Positions 52,970 through 62,819 of a DNA stretch of 64,000 nucleotides are shown piece after piece. How positions within the stretch are numbered: the first letter of the stretch is position 1; every line of letters begins with the position of its first letter. The notes beneath the pieces are model-generated. The model saw only the letters and a program-made list of their open reading frames with translations. It did no database searches and was not told the DNA's origin. The stretch spans positions 1,712,501 through 1,776,500 of the forward strand of contig NZ_CP150919.1 of NCBI RefSeq assembly GCF_039909015.1. Reading direction: 5' to 3'. This DNA comes from Pseudomonas grandcourensis. GTDB taxonomy: Bacteria; Pseudomonadota; Gammaproteobacteria; Pseudomonadales; Pseudomonadaceae. Made by a program: the position numbers and the translations under genes.

Positions 52970-53767
52970 ATGGTCAAGAATGATGATGCACCCACTGACC
53001 TGATCCGGGCCAGGGATGTCAGTGGTTTCGAGTCCTGGGCGCTGCCCAGCTTCGACCCGCCGGAACCCGAGCCGGAACCAACGCCTGAACCCGAACCGCC
53101 GGAAATGGAGGAAGTGCCGCTGGAGGAAGTCCAGCCACTGACCCTCGAAGAGCTCGAAAGCATTCGCCAGGAGGCCTACAACGAAGGCTTCGCGGTGGGT
53201 GAGAAGGAAGGCTTCCACAGCACCACGCTCAAGGTCCGTCAGGAAGCCGAAGTGGCCCTGGCCGCCAAGATCGCGGGGCTGGAACAATTGATGGCGCATC
53301 TGTTCGAGCCTATTGCGGAACAAGACACCCAGATTGAAAAGTCCCTGGTCGACCTCGTGCAGCACATCACCAAACAAGTGATCCAGCGCGAGCTGGCTAT
53401 CGACTCGACGCAGATCGAGCACGTGATGCGCGAAGCCCTCAAGCTCTTGCCGTTGGGCGTGGGCAATGTGCGGCTGTACATCAATCCGCAGGACTTCGCA
53501 CAGGTCAAAGCCCTGCGCGAGCGTCATGAGGAAACCTGGCGCATTGTCGAGGATGAGTCGTTGTTGCCTGGCGGTTGCCGGGTCGAGACCGAGCACAGCC
53601 GCATCGACGCCACGGTCGAAACCCGTGTCGCGCGGGTGATGGACAAACTGTTCGATCAGTTGCACGAGCAGGCCTTGCACCCGGCCGCGCCCGACCTGAG
53701 CCTGGAACTACCGATCGACAGCAAACCTGCGACCGCGCCAGAGCCGGATGCATCTGATGCGCCTTGA
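52970..53767 (+). CDS. fliH: Flagellar export ATPase regulator FliH
   Basis: Peripheral stalk of the FliI ATPase. The 265-residue protein has a Pro/Glu-rich N-terminal stretch ([20 protein letters not shown]), the coiled-coil segment with GxxxG-like spacing ([20 protein letters not shown]) and a conserved C-terminal domain ([20 protein letters not shown]). It overlaps fliI by 11 nt. Confidence 0.93.
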   Translation: MVKNDDAPTDLIRARDVSGFESWALPSFDPPEPEPEPTPEPEPPEMEEVPLEEVQPLTLEELESIRQEAYNEGFAVGEKEGFHSTTLKVRQEAEVALAAKIAGLEQLMAHLFEPIAEQDTQIEKSLVDLVQHITKQVIQRELAIDSTQIEHVMREALKLLPLGVGNVRLYINPQDFAQVKALRERHEETWRIVEDESLLPGGCRVETEHSRIDATVETRVARVMDKLFDQLHEQALHPAAPDLSLELPIDSKPATAPEPDASDAP

Positions 53768-55115
53768 ACGCACCAGCTTCGCCAAGCGCCTGGGCAGTTA
53801 CGCCGAGGCGACTGAACTGGCCGGTGCGCCGATCCTTGAGGGCCGCTTGCTGCGCATGGTCGGCCTGACCCTCGAAGCCGAAGGCCTGCGCGCCGCCATG
53901 GGCAGCCGCTGCATGGTCATCAACGACGACAGCTATCACCCGGTGCAGGTTGAAGCCGAAGTCATGGGGTTCTCCGGCAGCAAGGTCTTTCTGATGCCGG
54001 TCGGCAGTGTCGCCGGCATCGCCCCCGGTGCCCGAGTGGTGCCGTTGTCCGATACCGGTCGCCTGCCCATGGGCATGAGCATGCTCGGGCGCGTGCTGGA
54101 CGGTGCCGGTCGTGCGCTGGACGGCAAGGGCGGGATGAAGGCCGAAGACTGGGTGCCGATGGATGGCCCGACCATCAACCCGCTCAAGCGCGAACCGATC
54201 AGCGAACCGCTGGACGTGGGTATCCGTTGCATCAACGGCATGTTGACCGTCGGTCGCGGTCAACGACTCGGGCTGTTCGCCGGTACCGGTGTCGGCAAAT
54301 CCGTGCTGTTGGGCATGATGACCCGCTTCACCGAGGCCGACATCATTGTCGTCGGACTGATCGGTGAGCGGGGTCGCGAAGTTAAAGAGTTCATCGAGCA
54401 CATCCTCGGTGAAGAAGGGCTCAAGCGTTCGGTGGTGGTGGCGTCCCCGGCGGACGATGCGCCGCTGATGCGACTGCGCGCAGCGATGTATTGCACGCGC
54501 ATCGCCGAATATTTCCGTGACAAGGGCAAGAACGTCCTGTTGCTCATGGATTCGCTGACCCGTTTCGCCCAGGCCCAGCGGGAAATCGCCCTGGCCATCG
54601 GTGAGCCGCCCGCGACCAAGGGCTATCCGCCGTCGGTGTTCGCCAAGCTGCCGAAACTGGTGGAGCGGGCCGGCAACGCGGAGAAGGGCGGTGGTTCGAT
54701 CACCGCGTTCTACACGGTGCTGTCCGAAGGCGACGACCAACAGGATCCGATTGCCGACTCGGCGCGGGGCGTGCTCGACGGGCACATCGTGCTGTCCCGG
54801 CGTCTGGCCGAGGAAGGACATTACCCGGCCATCGATATCGAAGCGTCCATCAGCCGGGTGATGCCGGCGGTGGTGTCGCCGGAACACATGGCCCGTGCGC
54901 AGTATTTCAAGCAGTTGTGGTCGCGCTATCAACAGAGCCGCGACCTGATCAGTGTCGGCGCCTATGTCGCCGGTGGAGATCGCGAGACCGACCTGGCGAT
55001 TTCCCTGCAACCGCAATTGGTCAAATACCTGCGCCAGGGCCTCAACGACAGCATCAGCCTGGGCGAAAGCGAGGCGTATCTGGCCTCGATCTTCGCACCC
55101 GCGGCAGGCGGTTAA
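53757..55115 (+). CDS. fliI: Flagellar type III export ATPase FliI
   Basis: F1-beta-like ATPase that unfolds and delivers substrates. The 452-residue protein has Walker A GTGVGKS (176-182), Walker [19 protein letters not shown], and the family block [23 protein letters not shown] 53757 gives [12 protein letters not shown], the start seen in P. aeruginosa FliI; an ATG three codons upstream is also in frame. The gene starts inside fliH. Confidence 0.96.
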   Translation: MRLERTSFAKRLGSYAEATELAGAPILEGRLLRMVGLTLEAEGLRAAMGSRCMVINDDSYHPVQVEAEVMGFSGSKVFLMPVGSVAGIAPGARVVPLSDTGRLPMGMSMLGRVLDGAGRALDGKGGMKAEDWVPMDGPTINPLKREPISEPLDVGIRCINGMLTVGRGQRLGLFAGTGVGKSVLLGMMTRFTEADIIVVGLIGERGREVKEFIEHILGEEGLKRSVVVASPADDAPLMRLRAAMYCTRIAEYFRDKGKNVLLLMDSLTRFAQAQREIALAIGEPPATKGYPPSVFAKLPKLVERAGNAEKGGGSITAFYTVLSEGDDQQDPIADSARGVLDGHIVLSRRLAEEGHYPAIDIEASISRVMPAVVSPEHMARAQYFKQLWSRYQQSRDLISVGAYVAGGDRETDLAISLQPQLVKYLRQGLNDSISLGESEAYLASIFAPAAGG

Positions 55116-55121
55116 GCGGTC

Positions 55122-55571
55122 ATGGCCCTGAGTCGGGCGGGACGGCTGGCGCCGGTGGTGGAAATGGCCGAAAAGGCCGAGAAAACCGCGGTCCAGCGCC
55201 TGGGGCACTTTCAAGGTCAGGTTCGTCTGGCACAAAGCAAACTCGCCGACCTCGAAGCCTTCCGTCTCGACTATCAGGAACAATGGATTGTGCGCGGCAG
55301 CGGCGGCGTCTCGGGCCAATGGTTGCTGGGCTATCAGGGCTTTCTCGCGCAACTGGGCACGGCCATCGACCAGCAGCGGCAAAGTCTGGCCTGGCATCAG
55401 AACAACCTGAACAAGGCCCGGGAGACCTGGCAGCAGGCGTTTGCCCGGGTCGAAGGCTTGCGCAAGCTGGTTCAGCGCTATGCCGACGAGGCGCGGGCGC
55501 TTGAAGACCGGCGCGAACAGAAATTGCTGGATGAATTGTCCCAGCGCTTGCCGCGTGAGAACCCCTATTGA
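55122..55571 (+). CDS. fliJ: Flagellar export chaperone FliJ
   Basis: Coiled-coil central stalk of the export ATPase. The 149-residue protein is rich in charged heptads (RLAPVVEMAEKAEKTAVQRL, ARVEGLRKLVQRYADEARAL, EDRREQKLLDELSQRL). It follows fliI by 6 nt and ends the fliEFGHIJ run; a 89-nt gap precedes the hsb module. Confidence 0.93.
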   Translation: MALSRAGRLAPVVEMAEKAEKTAVQRLGHFQGQVRLAQSKLADLEAFRLDYQEQWIVRGSGGVSGQWLLGYQGFLAQLGTAIDQQRQSLAWHQNNLNKARETWQQAFARVEGLRKLVQRYADEARALEDRREQKLLDELSQRLPRENPY

Positions 55572-55660
55572 GCGTGCTTTCAAAAAACAGGCTGGCTTGC
55601 CCTCATTCCCTCCTGATGCTAAACCTTCTAAACGTTTTCCAAAGACAAGGAAGCCATTAA

Positions 55661-55960
55661 ATGTCAGTCGTTACAGAAATGTCCCAGGACGGGCAAAAGC
55701 TGACGATCTCGGTCAAGGGTCGTTTCGATTTCGCCAAGCATCAGGAATTTCGTCAGTCCTACGAAGATAAACAGCTGTCGGCGGTCGTGGTCGACCTGAA
55801 AGACGCCACTTACCTCGACAGTTCGGCCCTGGGCATGCTGCTTTTGCTGCGCGATCACGCCGGTGGCGACGACTCCGATGTGCGCGTCGTCAACAGCAGT
55901 ACCGACGTGCGCAAAATCCTCGCCATCTCCAACTTCGACAAACTGTTCGACATCAGTTGA
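55661..55960 (+). CDS. hsbA: STAS-domain anti-sigma factor antagonist HsbA
   Basis: A 99-residue STAS protein with the phosphorylatable Ser in the motif ATYLDSSALGMLLLLRDH (Ser 54-55). In P. aeruginosa HsbA is switched by HsbR and in turn binds FlgM or the diguanylate cyclase HsbD, which sets the balance between swimming and biofilm. Here hsbA, hsbR and hptB form one cluster between fliJ and fliK, as in P. putida, instead of near flgM as in P. aeruginosa. GACAAGGAAG precedes the ATG. Confidence 0.82.
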   Translation: MSVVTEMSQDGQKLTISVKGRFDFAKHQEFRQSYEDKQLSAVVVDLKDATYLDSSALGMLLLLRDHAGGDDSDVRVVNSSTDVRKILAISNFDKLFDIS

Positions 55961-55965
55961 TTGCC

Positions 55966-57672
55966 ATGCAGCCACTGGAGCCGCTGACGATCCTGATTGC
56001 CGAGGACAGCGCCGCCGATCGCCTGCTGTTGTCGAGCATCCTGCGCCGCCAGGGGCACGACGTGCTGACGGCGGCCAACGGCGCCGAAGCGGTCGAGGTG
56101 TTTCGCCTGCAACAACCGCACCTGGTGTTGATGGATGCGATGATGCCCGTCATGGACGGCTTCGAGGCGGCTCGGCAGATCAAGGCCCTGGCCGGGGAAA
56201 CCCTGGTGCCGATCATCTTCCTCACGTCGTTGTCCGAAAGTGAAGCCCTGGCCCGTTGCCTTGAAGTCGGCGGCGACGATTTTCTGGCAAAGCCCTACAA
56301 CCAGGTGATTCTCGCTGCCAAGATCAAGGCGATGGATCGCTTGCGGCGGTTGCAGGACACCGTGCTGCAACAGCGCGACCAGATCGCCCGGCACCACGAC
56401 TACCTGCTCAACGAACAGCGCGTGGCCAAGGCCGTTTTCGACAAGGTGGCGCACTCCGGCTGTCTGAATGCCGCGCCGAATATCCGTTATCTGCAATCGC
56501 CCTATGCGCTGTTCAACGGCGACCTGTTGCTGGCCGCGTTCACCCCTGCCGGAGACATGCACGTGCTGCTGGGCGACTTCACCGGCCACGGTCTGCCGGC
56601 GGCAGTGGGCGCCATGCCCCTGGCCGAAGTCTTCTACGGGATGACCGCCAAGGGCTACGGCCTGGCGGAAACCCTGCGCGAGATGAATGCCAAGCTCAAG
56701 CGCATCCTGCCGGTGGACATGTTCTGCTGTGCCACGTTGCTGTGCCTGAGTTTTCAGCGCCGTTCGGTGGAAGTCTGGAACGGCGGCATGCCCGACGGTT
56801 ACCTGCATCGCATTGCCAGTGGCGAGCGAATGCCTCTGCCGGCGCGGCACCTGCCTTTGGGGGTGCTGAGCCCGGAATCCTTCGATGAGCGTACCGACGT
56901 GTATCCCATGGCCCTCGGGGATCGGGTGTTTCTCCTGTCCGATGGGGTGATCGATACCTGCGACGCCAATGATCAGTTGTTTGGCGTGCAGCGATTGCAG
57001 TGGGTGTTTGCCGCCAATCGGCAGCCGGATGCGCTGTTCGAAGAGATCGAGCAGGCGCTGCGTCATTTCGGTGGAGAGGCGCGCGACGATGTCAGCATGG
57101 TCGAAATCAGCCTGCTGGAGACGGCACAGATCACTCCGCCGGCGTTGGTCTACTCCGACAGCGGCCAGTCCTGCCCGCTGGACTGGTCGGTGAGTTTCGA
57201 GTTTCGCGCCGCCACGCTCAAGCGTTTCAATCCGTTGCCCTATCTGTTGCAGTTGCTGCTTGAGGTTCATGGTCTTCGGGCTCAGAGCGGTGCGCTCTAC
57301 AGTGTGCTGGCGGAGCTCTATTCCAATGCGCTGGAACATGGCGTGCTGGGGCTGGACTCGAGCCTCAAGCGCGATGCCTCGGGGTTTGCGCGGTATTATC
57401 AAGAGCGCAATACCCGGCTGGACGAGCTGCAGGAAGGCTATGTACGGCTGCATTTGCAGGTGACGCCAACGGACGATGGCGGTTGCCTGACCATTCACAT
57501 CGAAGACAGCGGCAAGGGTTTCGATGTCGAGCGGGTCATGGCAAGACCGTTGGAAGACGTCCGCCTGTCGGGACGTGGAGTCAGTCTGATCCGCCAGTTG
57601 GGGCGTAATGCCCGCTGGAGCGACAATGGTCGAAGTGCACGCGTGGAGTTTAACTGGGAGGCTCTGGCATAA
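55966..57672 (+). CDS. hsbR: HsbR-type response regulator with PP2C phosphatase and anti-sigma kinase domains
   Basis: A 568-residue three-domain protein. The receiver (1-125) has the phospho-Asp at 57 (LVLMDAMMPVMDGF). The PP2C/SpoIIE domain (about 170-390) shows VLLGDFTGHGLPAAVGAMPL and LLSDGVIDTCDAND. The C-terminal HATPase of the RsbW type has ELYSNALEHGVLGLDS and IHIEDSGKGFDV. It should dephosphorylate or phosphorylate HsbA depending on the phosphate received from HptB. ATG 55966 is chosen; a TTG at 55957 overlaps the hsbA stop. Confidence 0.82.
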   Translation: MQPLEPLTILIAEDSAADRLLLSSILRRQGHDVLTAANGAEAVEVFRLQQPHLVLMDAMMPVMDGFEAARQIKALAGETLVPIIFLTSLSESEALARCLEVGGDDFLAKPYNQVILAAKIKAMDRLRRLQDTVLQQRDQIARHHDYLLNEQRVAKAVFDKVAHSGCLNAAPNIRYLQSPYALFNGDLLLAAFTPAGDMHVLLGDFTGHGLPAAVGAMPLAEVFYGMTAKGYGLAETLREMNAKLKRILPVDMFCCATLLCLSFQRRSVEVWNGGMPDGYLHRIASGERMPLPARHLPLGVLSPESFDERTDVYPMALGDRVFLLSDGVIDTCDANDQLFGVQRLQWVFAANRQPDALFEEIEQALRHFGGEARDDVSMVEISLLETAQITPPALVYSDSGQSCPLDWSVSFEFRAATLKRFNPLPYLLQLLLEVHGLRAQSGALYSVLAELYSNALEHGVLGLDSSLKRDASGFARYYQERNTRLDELQEGYVRLHLQVTPTDDGGCLTIHIEDSGKGFDVERVMARPLEDVRLSGRGVSLIRQLGRNARWSDNGRSARVEFNWEALA

Positions 57673-57702
57673 TCCGCGCATTCTTGATCAAGGAGTGAGC
57701 AA

Positions 57703-58053
57703 GTGGACGACACACATGTGGATCGCAGCGTGCTGAGTGTATTGCAGGAAGTGATGGAAGAGGGTTATCCAGATCTGCTGGATATCTTTCTTGCAGACTC
57801 CGAAGAGCGCCTGAAAGTCTTGAGAACGGCTGACAGTGGCGACCTGCTCGTTGAAACTGCCCATAGCTTCAAAGGCAGCAGCAGCAATATGGGCGCCCTC
57901 AGGCTGACCGAGCTCTGCCATCAGCTTGAGCTGCAAGCCAGAAGTTCGCCATGGGCCGCCGTTCAGGAACTGGTCCGCGAAATCGACCGCGAATTCGCCG
58001 GTATCCGGCCTCTGTACGAAGCTGAGCGACAGCGTTGCCCGGCGAAAATCTGA
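57703..58053 (+). CDS. hptB: Histidine phosphotransfer protein HptB
   Basis: A 116-residue Hpt domain with the phospho-His at 54 (ETAHSFKGSSSNMGALRLTE). It relays phosphate from hybrid kinases (PA1611, RetS-type and others in P. aeruginosa) to the HsbR receiver. The GTG start lies behind AAGGAGTGAGCAA, an excellent ribosome binding site. It is the last gene of the hsb module. Confidence 0.82.
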   Translation: MDDTHVDRSVLSVLQEVMEEGYPDLLDIFLADSEERLKVLRTADSGDLLVETAHSFKGSSSNMGALRLTELCHQLELQARSSPWAAVQELVREIDREFAGIRPLYEAERQRCPAKI

Positions 58054-58088
58054 GCAGCACGCTGCATTTTGCCTTCTTCGAGTGAAAC

Positions 58089-58105
58089 TGGCTCGACCTT
58101 TGCAG
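58089..58105 (+). promoter_or_regulatory. Candidate sigma-54 promoter of fliK
   Basis: TGGCTCG-ACCT-TTGCAG, with GG (58090-58091) and GC (58102-58103) 10 nt apart, lies about 50 nt upstream of fliK. It agrees well with the consensus. Confidence 0.7.
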
Positions 58106-58154
58106 ATAACTCATCCAACTGTACTTACGAGCCCTGTGCAGCGGAGACCGTTTC

Positions 58155-59510
58155 ATGCCCGTTACCCCCGATATTCTGCTTCAGGCCTCCAGGCAGGCCA
58201 AGACTCAAGCCGGCTCCGCCAATCCTGCGGCCCAGACCGCTGAGCCCGGGGACAAGGCCGCAAGCTTCGCTCATGTCTATGCCAGCCAGGCCCAGAGCAA
58301 GCCCAGTGCGTTGGCGGATGCCTCGGTCAAGCCGGGTCGCGACACAACCGGCGATGTTGTCGGAAAAAAAGACGCTGGTGACGACAAGTCTGCCGCCGAG
58401 GAACCGGTGGTTGCCGATGGCGGCAAATCCTTGCCTGCCGACCCATCTGTGCAGGCTGACGACAAGGCCGCCGGCGATGACGTGTCGGATGCCGTTCCAG
58501 CTCCGGCCGTTGATGCCGCACTGCTGGATCTGGCGCTTGATCCTTCATTGCAGCCCGTCGTACCGGCACCGGTAGCCCCCACCGTGGTCGGCACCGTGCA
58601 ACCTGTCGTTGAAGCGCCGGTAGCCGCAGCCGTCTCCGCGGCTACGGCTGCAATCCCTCCAGCGCCTGCCACTGCCGACGGTGATTTCGATCCCTCGACC
58701 GATCCGCTCGACGCATTGCCGGCGGTGCGCCTGGCGATGGAACAGGGCGGTCACGTATCGGCTTCCAGCCAGGCGCAGCCCAAGGCTACACCGACACAGA
58801 CGCAAGCCCAGGCTGACGGCGAGCTGACGTCGGCGCAAAACTTTGCCGCCGGCATGGCGAGCATGCTGGATGTTCAGGGCGACAAGAGCAGCAGCGGACA
58901 GGGCGACGACAAGGCTTTCAGTGGCTTGATCGATGACGGCCTGAAGGATCTCAAGTCCGCCAGCAGCGACACCCGTGTCGATGATTTCGCCAACCGTCTG
59001 GCAGCGCTGACCCAGGCGGCCACTCCGAAGACAGCCAATGCCTTGCCGGTGAACCAGCCGATCGCCATGCACCAGAGCGGCTGGACCGAAGAGGTGGTGA
59101 ACCGGGTCATGTACCTGTCCAGCGCCAATCTCAAGGCGGCGGACATCCAGTTGCAGCCCGCTGAACTCGGGCGTCTGGACATTCGGGTGAACATGGTTCC
59201 CGATCAACAGACCCAGGTCACGTTCATGAGTGCGCATCCGGGCGTCCGTGAGGCGCTGGATGGCCAGGTCCATCGCTTGCGCGACATGTTCGCGCAACAG
59301 GGCATGGGGCAGGTCGATGTCAATGTTTCGGACCAGTCCCGTGGTTCGCAGCAAGGGCAGGACCAAGCCCGGCAAAGCCAGACCGGACGGACCAGTGCCA
59401 GTGGCGGTCGCCTCGATTCAATGGATGACGACGTGGCCCCGGGCATTGCCGAAGTGGCTGCCAATACCACGAGCGTGATCGGCTCCAGCGCGGTCGATTA
59501 CTACGCCTGA
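58155..59510 (+). CDS. fliK: Hook-length control protein FliK
   Basis: Molecular ruler and export-switch protein. The 451-residue protein has a long Ala/Pro/Asp-rich, low-complexity N-terminal region, as usual for FliK, and a conserved C-terminal Flg_hook domain (SGWTEEVVNRVMYLSSANLK, DIQLQPAELGRLDIRVNM, RLRDMFAQQGMGQVDVNV) that contacts FlhB. The name rests mainly on the C-terminal domain and place. GGAGACCGTTTC precedes the ATG, with a sigma-54 promoter candidate upstream. Confidence 0.9.
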   Translation: MPVTPDILLQASRQAKTQAGSANPAAQTAEPGDKAASFAHVYASQAQSKPSALADASVKPGRDTTGDVVGKKDAGDDKSAAEEPVVADGGKSLPADPSVQADDKAAGDDVSDAVPAPAVDAALLDLALDPSLQPVVPAPVAPTVVGTVQPVVEAPVAAAVSAATAAIPPAPATADGDFDPSTDPLDALPAVRLAMEQGGHVSASSQAQPKATPTQTQAQADGELTSAQNFAAGMASMLDVQGDKSSSGQGDDKAFSGLIDDGLKDLKSASSDTRVDDFANRLAALTQAATPKTANALPVNQPIAMHQSGWTEEVVNRVMYLSSANLKAADIQLQPAELGRLDIRVNMVPDQQTQVTFMSAHPGVREALDGQVHRLRDMFAQQGMGQVDVNVSDQSRGSQQGQDQARQSQTGRTSASGGRLDSMDDDVAPGIAEVAANTTSVIGSSAVDYYA

Positions 59511-59530
59511 CCAACACAGCACTGAACCCT

Positions 59531-59552
59531 GTGGGAGCGAGCTCGCTCCTAC
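59531..59552. repeat. Single REP-like palindrome between fliK and fliL
   Basis: GTGGGAGCGAGCTCGCTCCTAC is a compact palindrome made of the ends of the REP family seen at 4440 and 6851. It has no partner copy and no T run, so it looks like a REP remnant. Confidence 0.75.
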
Positions 59553-59553
59553 A

Positions 59554-59570
59554 TGGCATAACACTTGCTC
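59554..59570 (+). promoter_or_regulatory. Candidate sigma-54 promoter of the fliL operon
   Basis: TGGCATA-ACAC-TTGCTC has GG (59555-59556) and GC (59567-59568) 10 nt apart and lies 50 nt upstream of fliL. It starts right after the REP-like palindrome. Confidence 0.65.
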
Positions 59571-59619
59571 TTGCCTTGCCGTGCGACTGTGAAAACCCGA
59601 ATAGTGACGGATTATTGGC

Positions 59620-60126
59620 ATGGCGAAGAGCGACGCAGCAGTAGTAAAAGACCCCGCAACCAAAGGCAAACTCAAGCTGATCATCGTGATCGTGGTGGCC
59701 CTGCTGCTGGCGATCGGTGTGTCCGTGGGGGCGACCTGGTACTTCATGCACAGCGCTCAGAGCAAGCCTGCCGCCGCAGTGGAGCAGACGGCTCCCGTCG
59801 GTAAGCAGCCAGCGATTTTCGAATCGATGGCGCCAGCTTTCGTGGCCAACTTCAACCAGAACGGCCGCCAGCGCTACATGCAGGTGAGCATCACCATGCT
59901 CGCGCGCAATCAGGCGGACCTGGAAGCACTCAAGGTCCACATGCCGGTGATCCGCAATAACCTGGTCATGCTGTTCTCCGGGCAGGACTTTGCGACCCTC
60001 GCCTCGCCGGTCGGCCAGGAAATGCTGCGGCAGAAAGCCACCGCCAGCGTCCAGGAAGTGGCGCAGAAAGAGCTCGGCAAAGTGGTGATCGAACAGTTGC
60101 TTTTCACTAATTTCGTACTGCAGTAG
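59620..60126 (+). CDS. fliL: Flagellar basal-body protein FliL
   Basis: Single-pass inner-membrane protein around the stator. The 168-residue protein has a TM helix near 20-45 (LIIVIVVALLLAIGVSVGA) and a periplasmic domain (YMQVSITMLARNQADLEALK, EMLRQKATASVQEVAQKEL, VVIEQLLFTNFVLQ). fliM follows after 9 nt. Confidence 0.94.
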   Translation: MAKSDAAVVKDPATKGKLKLIIVIVVALLLAIGVSVGATWYFMHSAQSKPAAAVEQTAPVGKQPAIFESMAPAFVANFNQNGRQRYMQVSITMLARNQADLEALKVHMPVIRNNLVMLFSGQDFATLASPVGQEMLRQKATASVQEVAQKELGKVVIEQLLFTNFVLQ

Positions 60127-60135
60127 GAACACGAC

Positions 60136-61104
60136 ATGGCCGTGCAGGACCTGCTGTCCCAGGATGAGATCGACGCGCTGTTGCATGGCGTCGACGATGG
60201 TCTGGTACAGACCGATAACGCTGCCGAACCCGGCACCGTCAAAAGCTATGACCTGACCAGCCAGGATCGCATCGTCCGCGGACGCATGCCGACCCTGGAA
60301 ATGATCAACGAACGTTTCGCCCGCTACACACGCATCAGCATGTTCAACATGCTGCGGCGCTCGGCGGACGTGGCGGTCGGCGGCGTGCAGGTGATGAAGT
60401 TCGGCGAATACGTGCACTCGCTGTATGTGCCGACCAGCCTGAACCTGGTCAAGATCAAACCCCTGCGCGGTACTGCGCTGTTCATCCTCGACGCCAAACT
60501 GGTGTTCAAGCTGGTGGACAACTTCTTCGGCGGCGACGGCCGCCACGCCAAGATCGAAGGGCGTGAATTCACGCCGACCGAACTGCGCGTGGTACGCATG
60601 GTGCTGGAGCAGGCGTTCGTCGATTTGAAGGAAGCCTGGCAGGCGATCATGGAAGTCAATTTCGAGTACATCAACTCGGAAGTGAACCCGGCCATGGCCA
60701 ACATCGTCGGCCCGAGCGAAGCCATTGTGGTGTCGACCTTCCACATCGAGCTCGATGGCGGTGGCGGCGACCTGCACGTGACCATGCCGTACTCGATGAT
60801 CGAGCCGGTGCGCGAAATGCTCGACGCCGGCTTCCAGTCGGACCTCGACGACCAGGACGAGCGCTGGGTCAATGCGCTGCGCCAGGACGTGCTAGACGTC
60901 GACGTGCCGATCGGCGCGACGGTGGCTCGTCGTCAGTTGCGCCTGCGCGACATCCTGCATATGCAGCCGGGGGATGTGATCCCGGTCGACATGCCGGAAG
61001 AAATGATCATGCGCGCCAACGGCGTGCCGGCCTTCAAGGTCAAGATGGGCTCGCACAAGGGCAACCTGGCGTTGCAAGTGATCGAGCCGATCGAGCGCCG
61101 TTGA
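60136..61104 (+). CDS. fliM: Flagellar motor switch protein FliM
   Basis: C-ring protein that binds phospho-CheY. The 322-residue protein begins with the CheY-binding peptide region (LLSQDEIDALLHGVDDG), then the middle CheC-like domain (YTRISMFNMLRRSADVAVGG, FFGGDGRHAKIEGREFTPTE) and the FliN-like C-terminal domain (GDVIPVDMPEEMIMRANGVP). Confidence 0.97.
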   Translation: MAVQDLLSQDEIDALLHGVDDGLVQTDNAAEPGTVKSYDLTSQDRIVRGRMPTLEMINERFARYTRISMFNMLRRSADVAVGGVQVMKFGEYVHSLYVPTSLNLVKIKPLRGTALFILDAKLVFKLVDNFFGGDGRHAKIEGREFTPTELRVVRMVLEQAFVDLKEAWQAIMEVNFEYINSEVNPAMANIVGPSEAIVVSTFHIELDGGGGDLHVTMPYSMIEPVREMLDAGFQSDLDDQDERWVNALRQDVLDVDVPIGATVARRQLRLRDILHMQPGDVIPVDMPEEMIMRANGVPAFKVKMGSHKGNLALQVIEPIERR

Positions 61105-61170
61105 CCGGCGTTCGTACTCATTCGCGATTAACCGAATTCTGAATTTTTGCTCGCCGAGGACACTGACAAT

Positions 61171-61617
61171 ATGAACACCCAAGACGACCAGGCTCTGGCC
61201 GATGAGTGGGCAGCTGCCCTGGAAGAGACCGGTGATGCCGGGCAGGCCGATATCGATGCCTTGCTGGCCGCCGATTCCGGCAATTCCGCATCCAACCGCC
61301 TGCCAATGGAAGAGTTCGGCAGCGTGCCGAAAAACAACGAGCCGGTCACTCTCGACGGCCCGAACCTGGACGTGATCCTCGATATCCCGGTGTCGATTTC
61401 CATGGAAGTGGGCAGCACCGACATCAACATCCGCAACTTGCTGCAACTGAACCAGGGGTCGGTGATCGAGCTTGATCGCCTGGCCGGCGAGCCGCTGGAC
61501 GTGCTGGTCAATGGCACGCTCATCGCCCACGGCGAAGTGGTGGTGGTCAACGAGAAGTTCGGCATCCGCCTGACGGACGTGATCAGCCCAAGCGAACGCA
61601 TCAAGAAGCTGCGCTGA
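61171..61617 (+). CDS. fliN: Flagellar motor switch protein FliN
   Basis: C-ring base protein and export docking site. The 148-residue protein has a variable acidic N-terminus and the SpoA domain (LDVILDIPVSISMEVGSTDI, LNQGSVIELDRLAGEPLDVL, VVVVNEKFGIRLTDVISPSE). ATG 61171 (MNTQDDQ) is chosen over an upstream in-frame ATG at 61147. fliO starts right after the stop. Confidence 0.95.
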   Translation: MNTQDDQALADEWAAALEETGDAGQADIDALLAADSGNSASNRLPMEEFGSVPKNNEPVTLDGPNLDVILDIPVSISMEVGSTDINIRNLLQLNQGSVIELDRLAGEPLDVLVNGTLIAHGEVVVVNEKFGIRLTDVISPSERIKKLR

Positions 61618-62061
61618 GTGAAAAAGGTTCTCGGGTTTGTGTTGGCAATGCCGTTCAGTGTGCTGGCGGCCGAACCGGTCGCAACGGCGGCCACGGCTGC
61701 TGCGCCGGCGGTGAGCAGCGGCGTGGCGGGCCAACTGACGCAACTGGTGTTCGGCTTGTTGCTGGTGTTGGGGTTGATCTTCCTCCTCGCCTGGTTGCTG
61801 CGTCGGGTCCAGCAGGCCGGTCCGGCCGGTAAAGGGCAGGTGATCGAGATTGTCGGCTCCCGCGCGCTGGGGCCTCGCGATCGCCTGATGCTGGTGCAGG
61901 TGGGCAACGAGCAGATTCTGTTGGGGCTGAGCCCCGGCAACATCACTGCGCTGCACGTCCTCAAGGAGCCGGTGCAAGTGCCGAGCACCGAGAAGCCAAC
62001 GCCGGAATTTGCCCAGCGCCTGTTGGAGATGCTGGGTAAAGATCAGAAGGATAAGAAGTAA
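61618..62061 (+). CDS. fliO: Flagellar export protein FliO
   Basis: Assists FliP assembly in the export gate. The 147-residue protein has a signal-like N-terminus ([17 protein letters not shown]), one TM helix ([20 protein letters not shown]) and a cytoplasmic domain ([20 protein letters not shown]). The GTG start is contiguous with the fliN stop; the stop shares one base with the fliP ATG. Confidence 0.9.
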   Translation: MKKVLGFVLAMPFSVLAAEPVATAATAAAPAVSSGVAGQLTQLVFGLLLVLGLIFLLAWLLRRVQQAGPAGKGQVIEIVGSRALGPRDRLMLVQVGNEQILLGLSPGNITALHVLKEPVQVPSTEKPTPEFAQRLLEMLGKDQKDKK

Positions 62062-62819
62062 TGGGTGCGCTGCGCATCGTCTTGACGCTGACCCTGATGC
62101 TGGCCGCGCCGCTGGCATTCGCCGCCGATCCGTTGTCGATCCCGGCCATCACCCTGGGCACCAATGCGCAGGGTGCGCAGGAATACTCGGTCAGCCTGCA
62201 AATCCTGCTGATCATGACCGCGCTGAGTTTTATCCCGGCGTTTGTCATGCTGATGACCAGTTTCACCCGGATCATCATTGTCTTCTCGATCCTGCGTCAG
62301 GCCCTGGGCCTGCAGCAGACACCGTCGAACCAGATCCTCACCGGCATGGCGCTGTTCCTGACCCTGTTCATCATGGCGCCGGTGTTCGACCGGGTGAACC
62401 AGGACGCCTTGCAGCCGTATCTGGCGGAAAAGCTGACGGCCCAGGATGCGGTTGCCAAGGCCCAGGTGCCGATCAAGAACTTCATGCTCGCCCAGACCCG
62501 CACCAGCGATCTGGAGCTGTTCATGCGCCTGTCCAAACGCACTGACATCGCGACGCCGGATCAGGCGCCGTTGACCATCCTGGTGCCGGCCTTCGTGACC
62601 TCTGAGCTGAAAACGGCGTTCCAGATCGGCTTCATGATCTTCATTCCGTTCCTGATCATCGACCTGGTCGTGGCCAGTGTGTTGATGGCCATGGGTATGA
62701 TGATGCTCTCGCCGCTGATCATTTCCCTGCCGTTCAAGATCATGTTGTTCGTGCTGGTCGATGGCTGGGCGCTGATCATCGGCACACTGGCCAGCAGCTT
62801 CGGCGGTGTCTCGCCATGA
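62061..62819 (+). CDS. fliP: Flagellar export gate protein FliP
   Basis: Core of the type III export gate. The 252-residue protein has a cleavable signal peptide ([19 protein letters not shown]), [20 protein letters not shown] with the family signature, and four TM helices including [20 protein letters not shown]. It overlaps fliQ by 4 nt. Confidence 0.97.
   Translation: MGALRIVLTLTLMLAAPLAFAADPLSIPAITLGTNAQGAQEYSVSLQILLIMTALSFIPAFVMLMTSFTRIIIVFSILRQALGLQQTPSNQILTGMALFLTLFIMAPVFDRVNQDALQPYLAEKLTAQDAVAKAQVPIKNFMLAQTRTSDLELFMRLSKRTDIATPDQAPLTILVPAFVTSELKTAFQIGFMIFIPFLIIDLVVASVLMAMGMMMLSPLIISLPFKIMLFVLVDGWALIIGTLASSFGGVSP

Noticed and set aside
53505..55583. Minus-strand ORF of 692 codons opposite fliI and fliJ
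   Set aside because: Long only because of codon bias at third positions; rich in His, Gln and Arg and without a domain.
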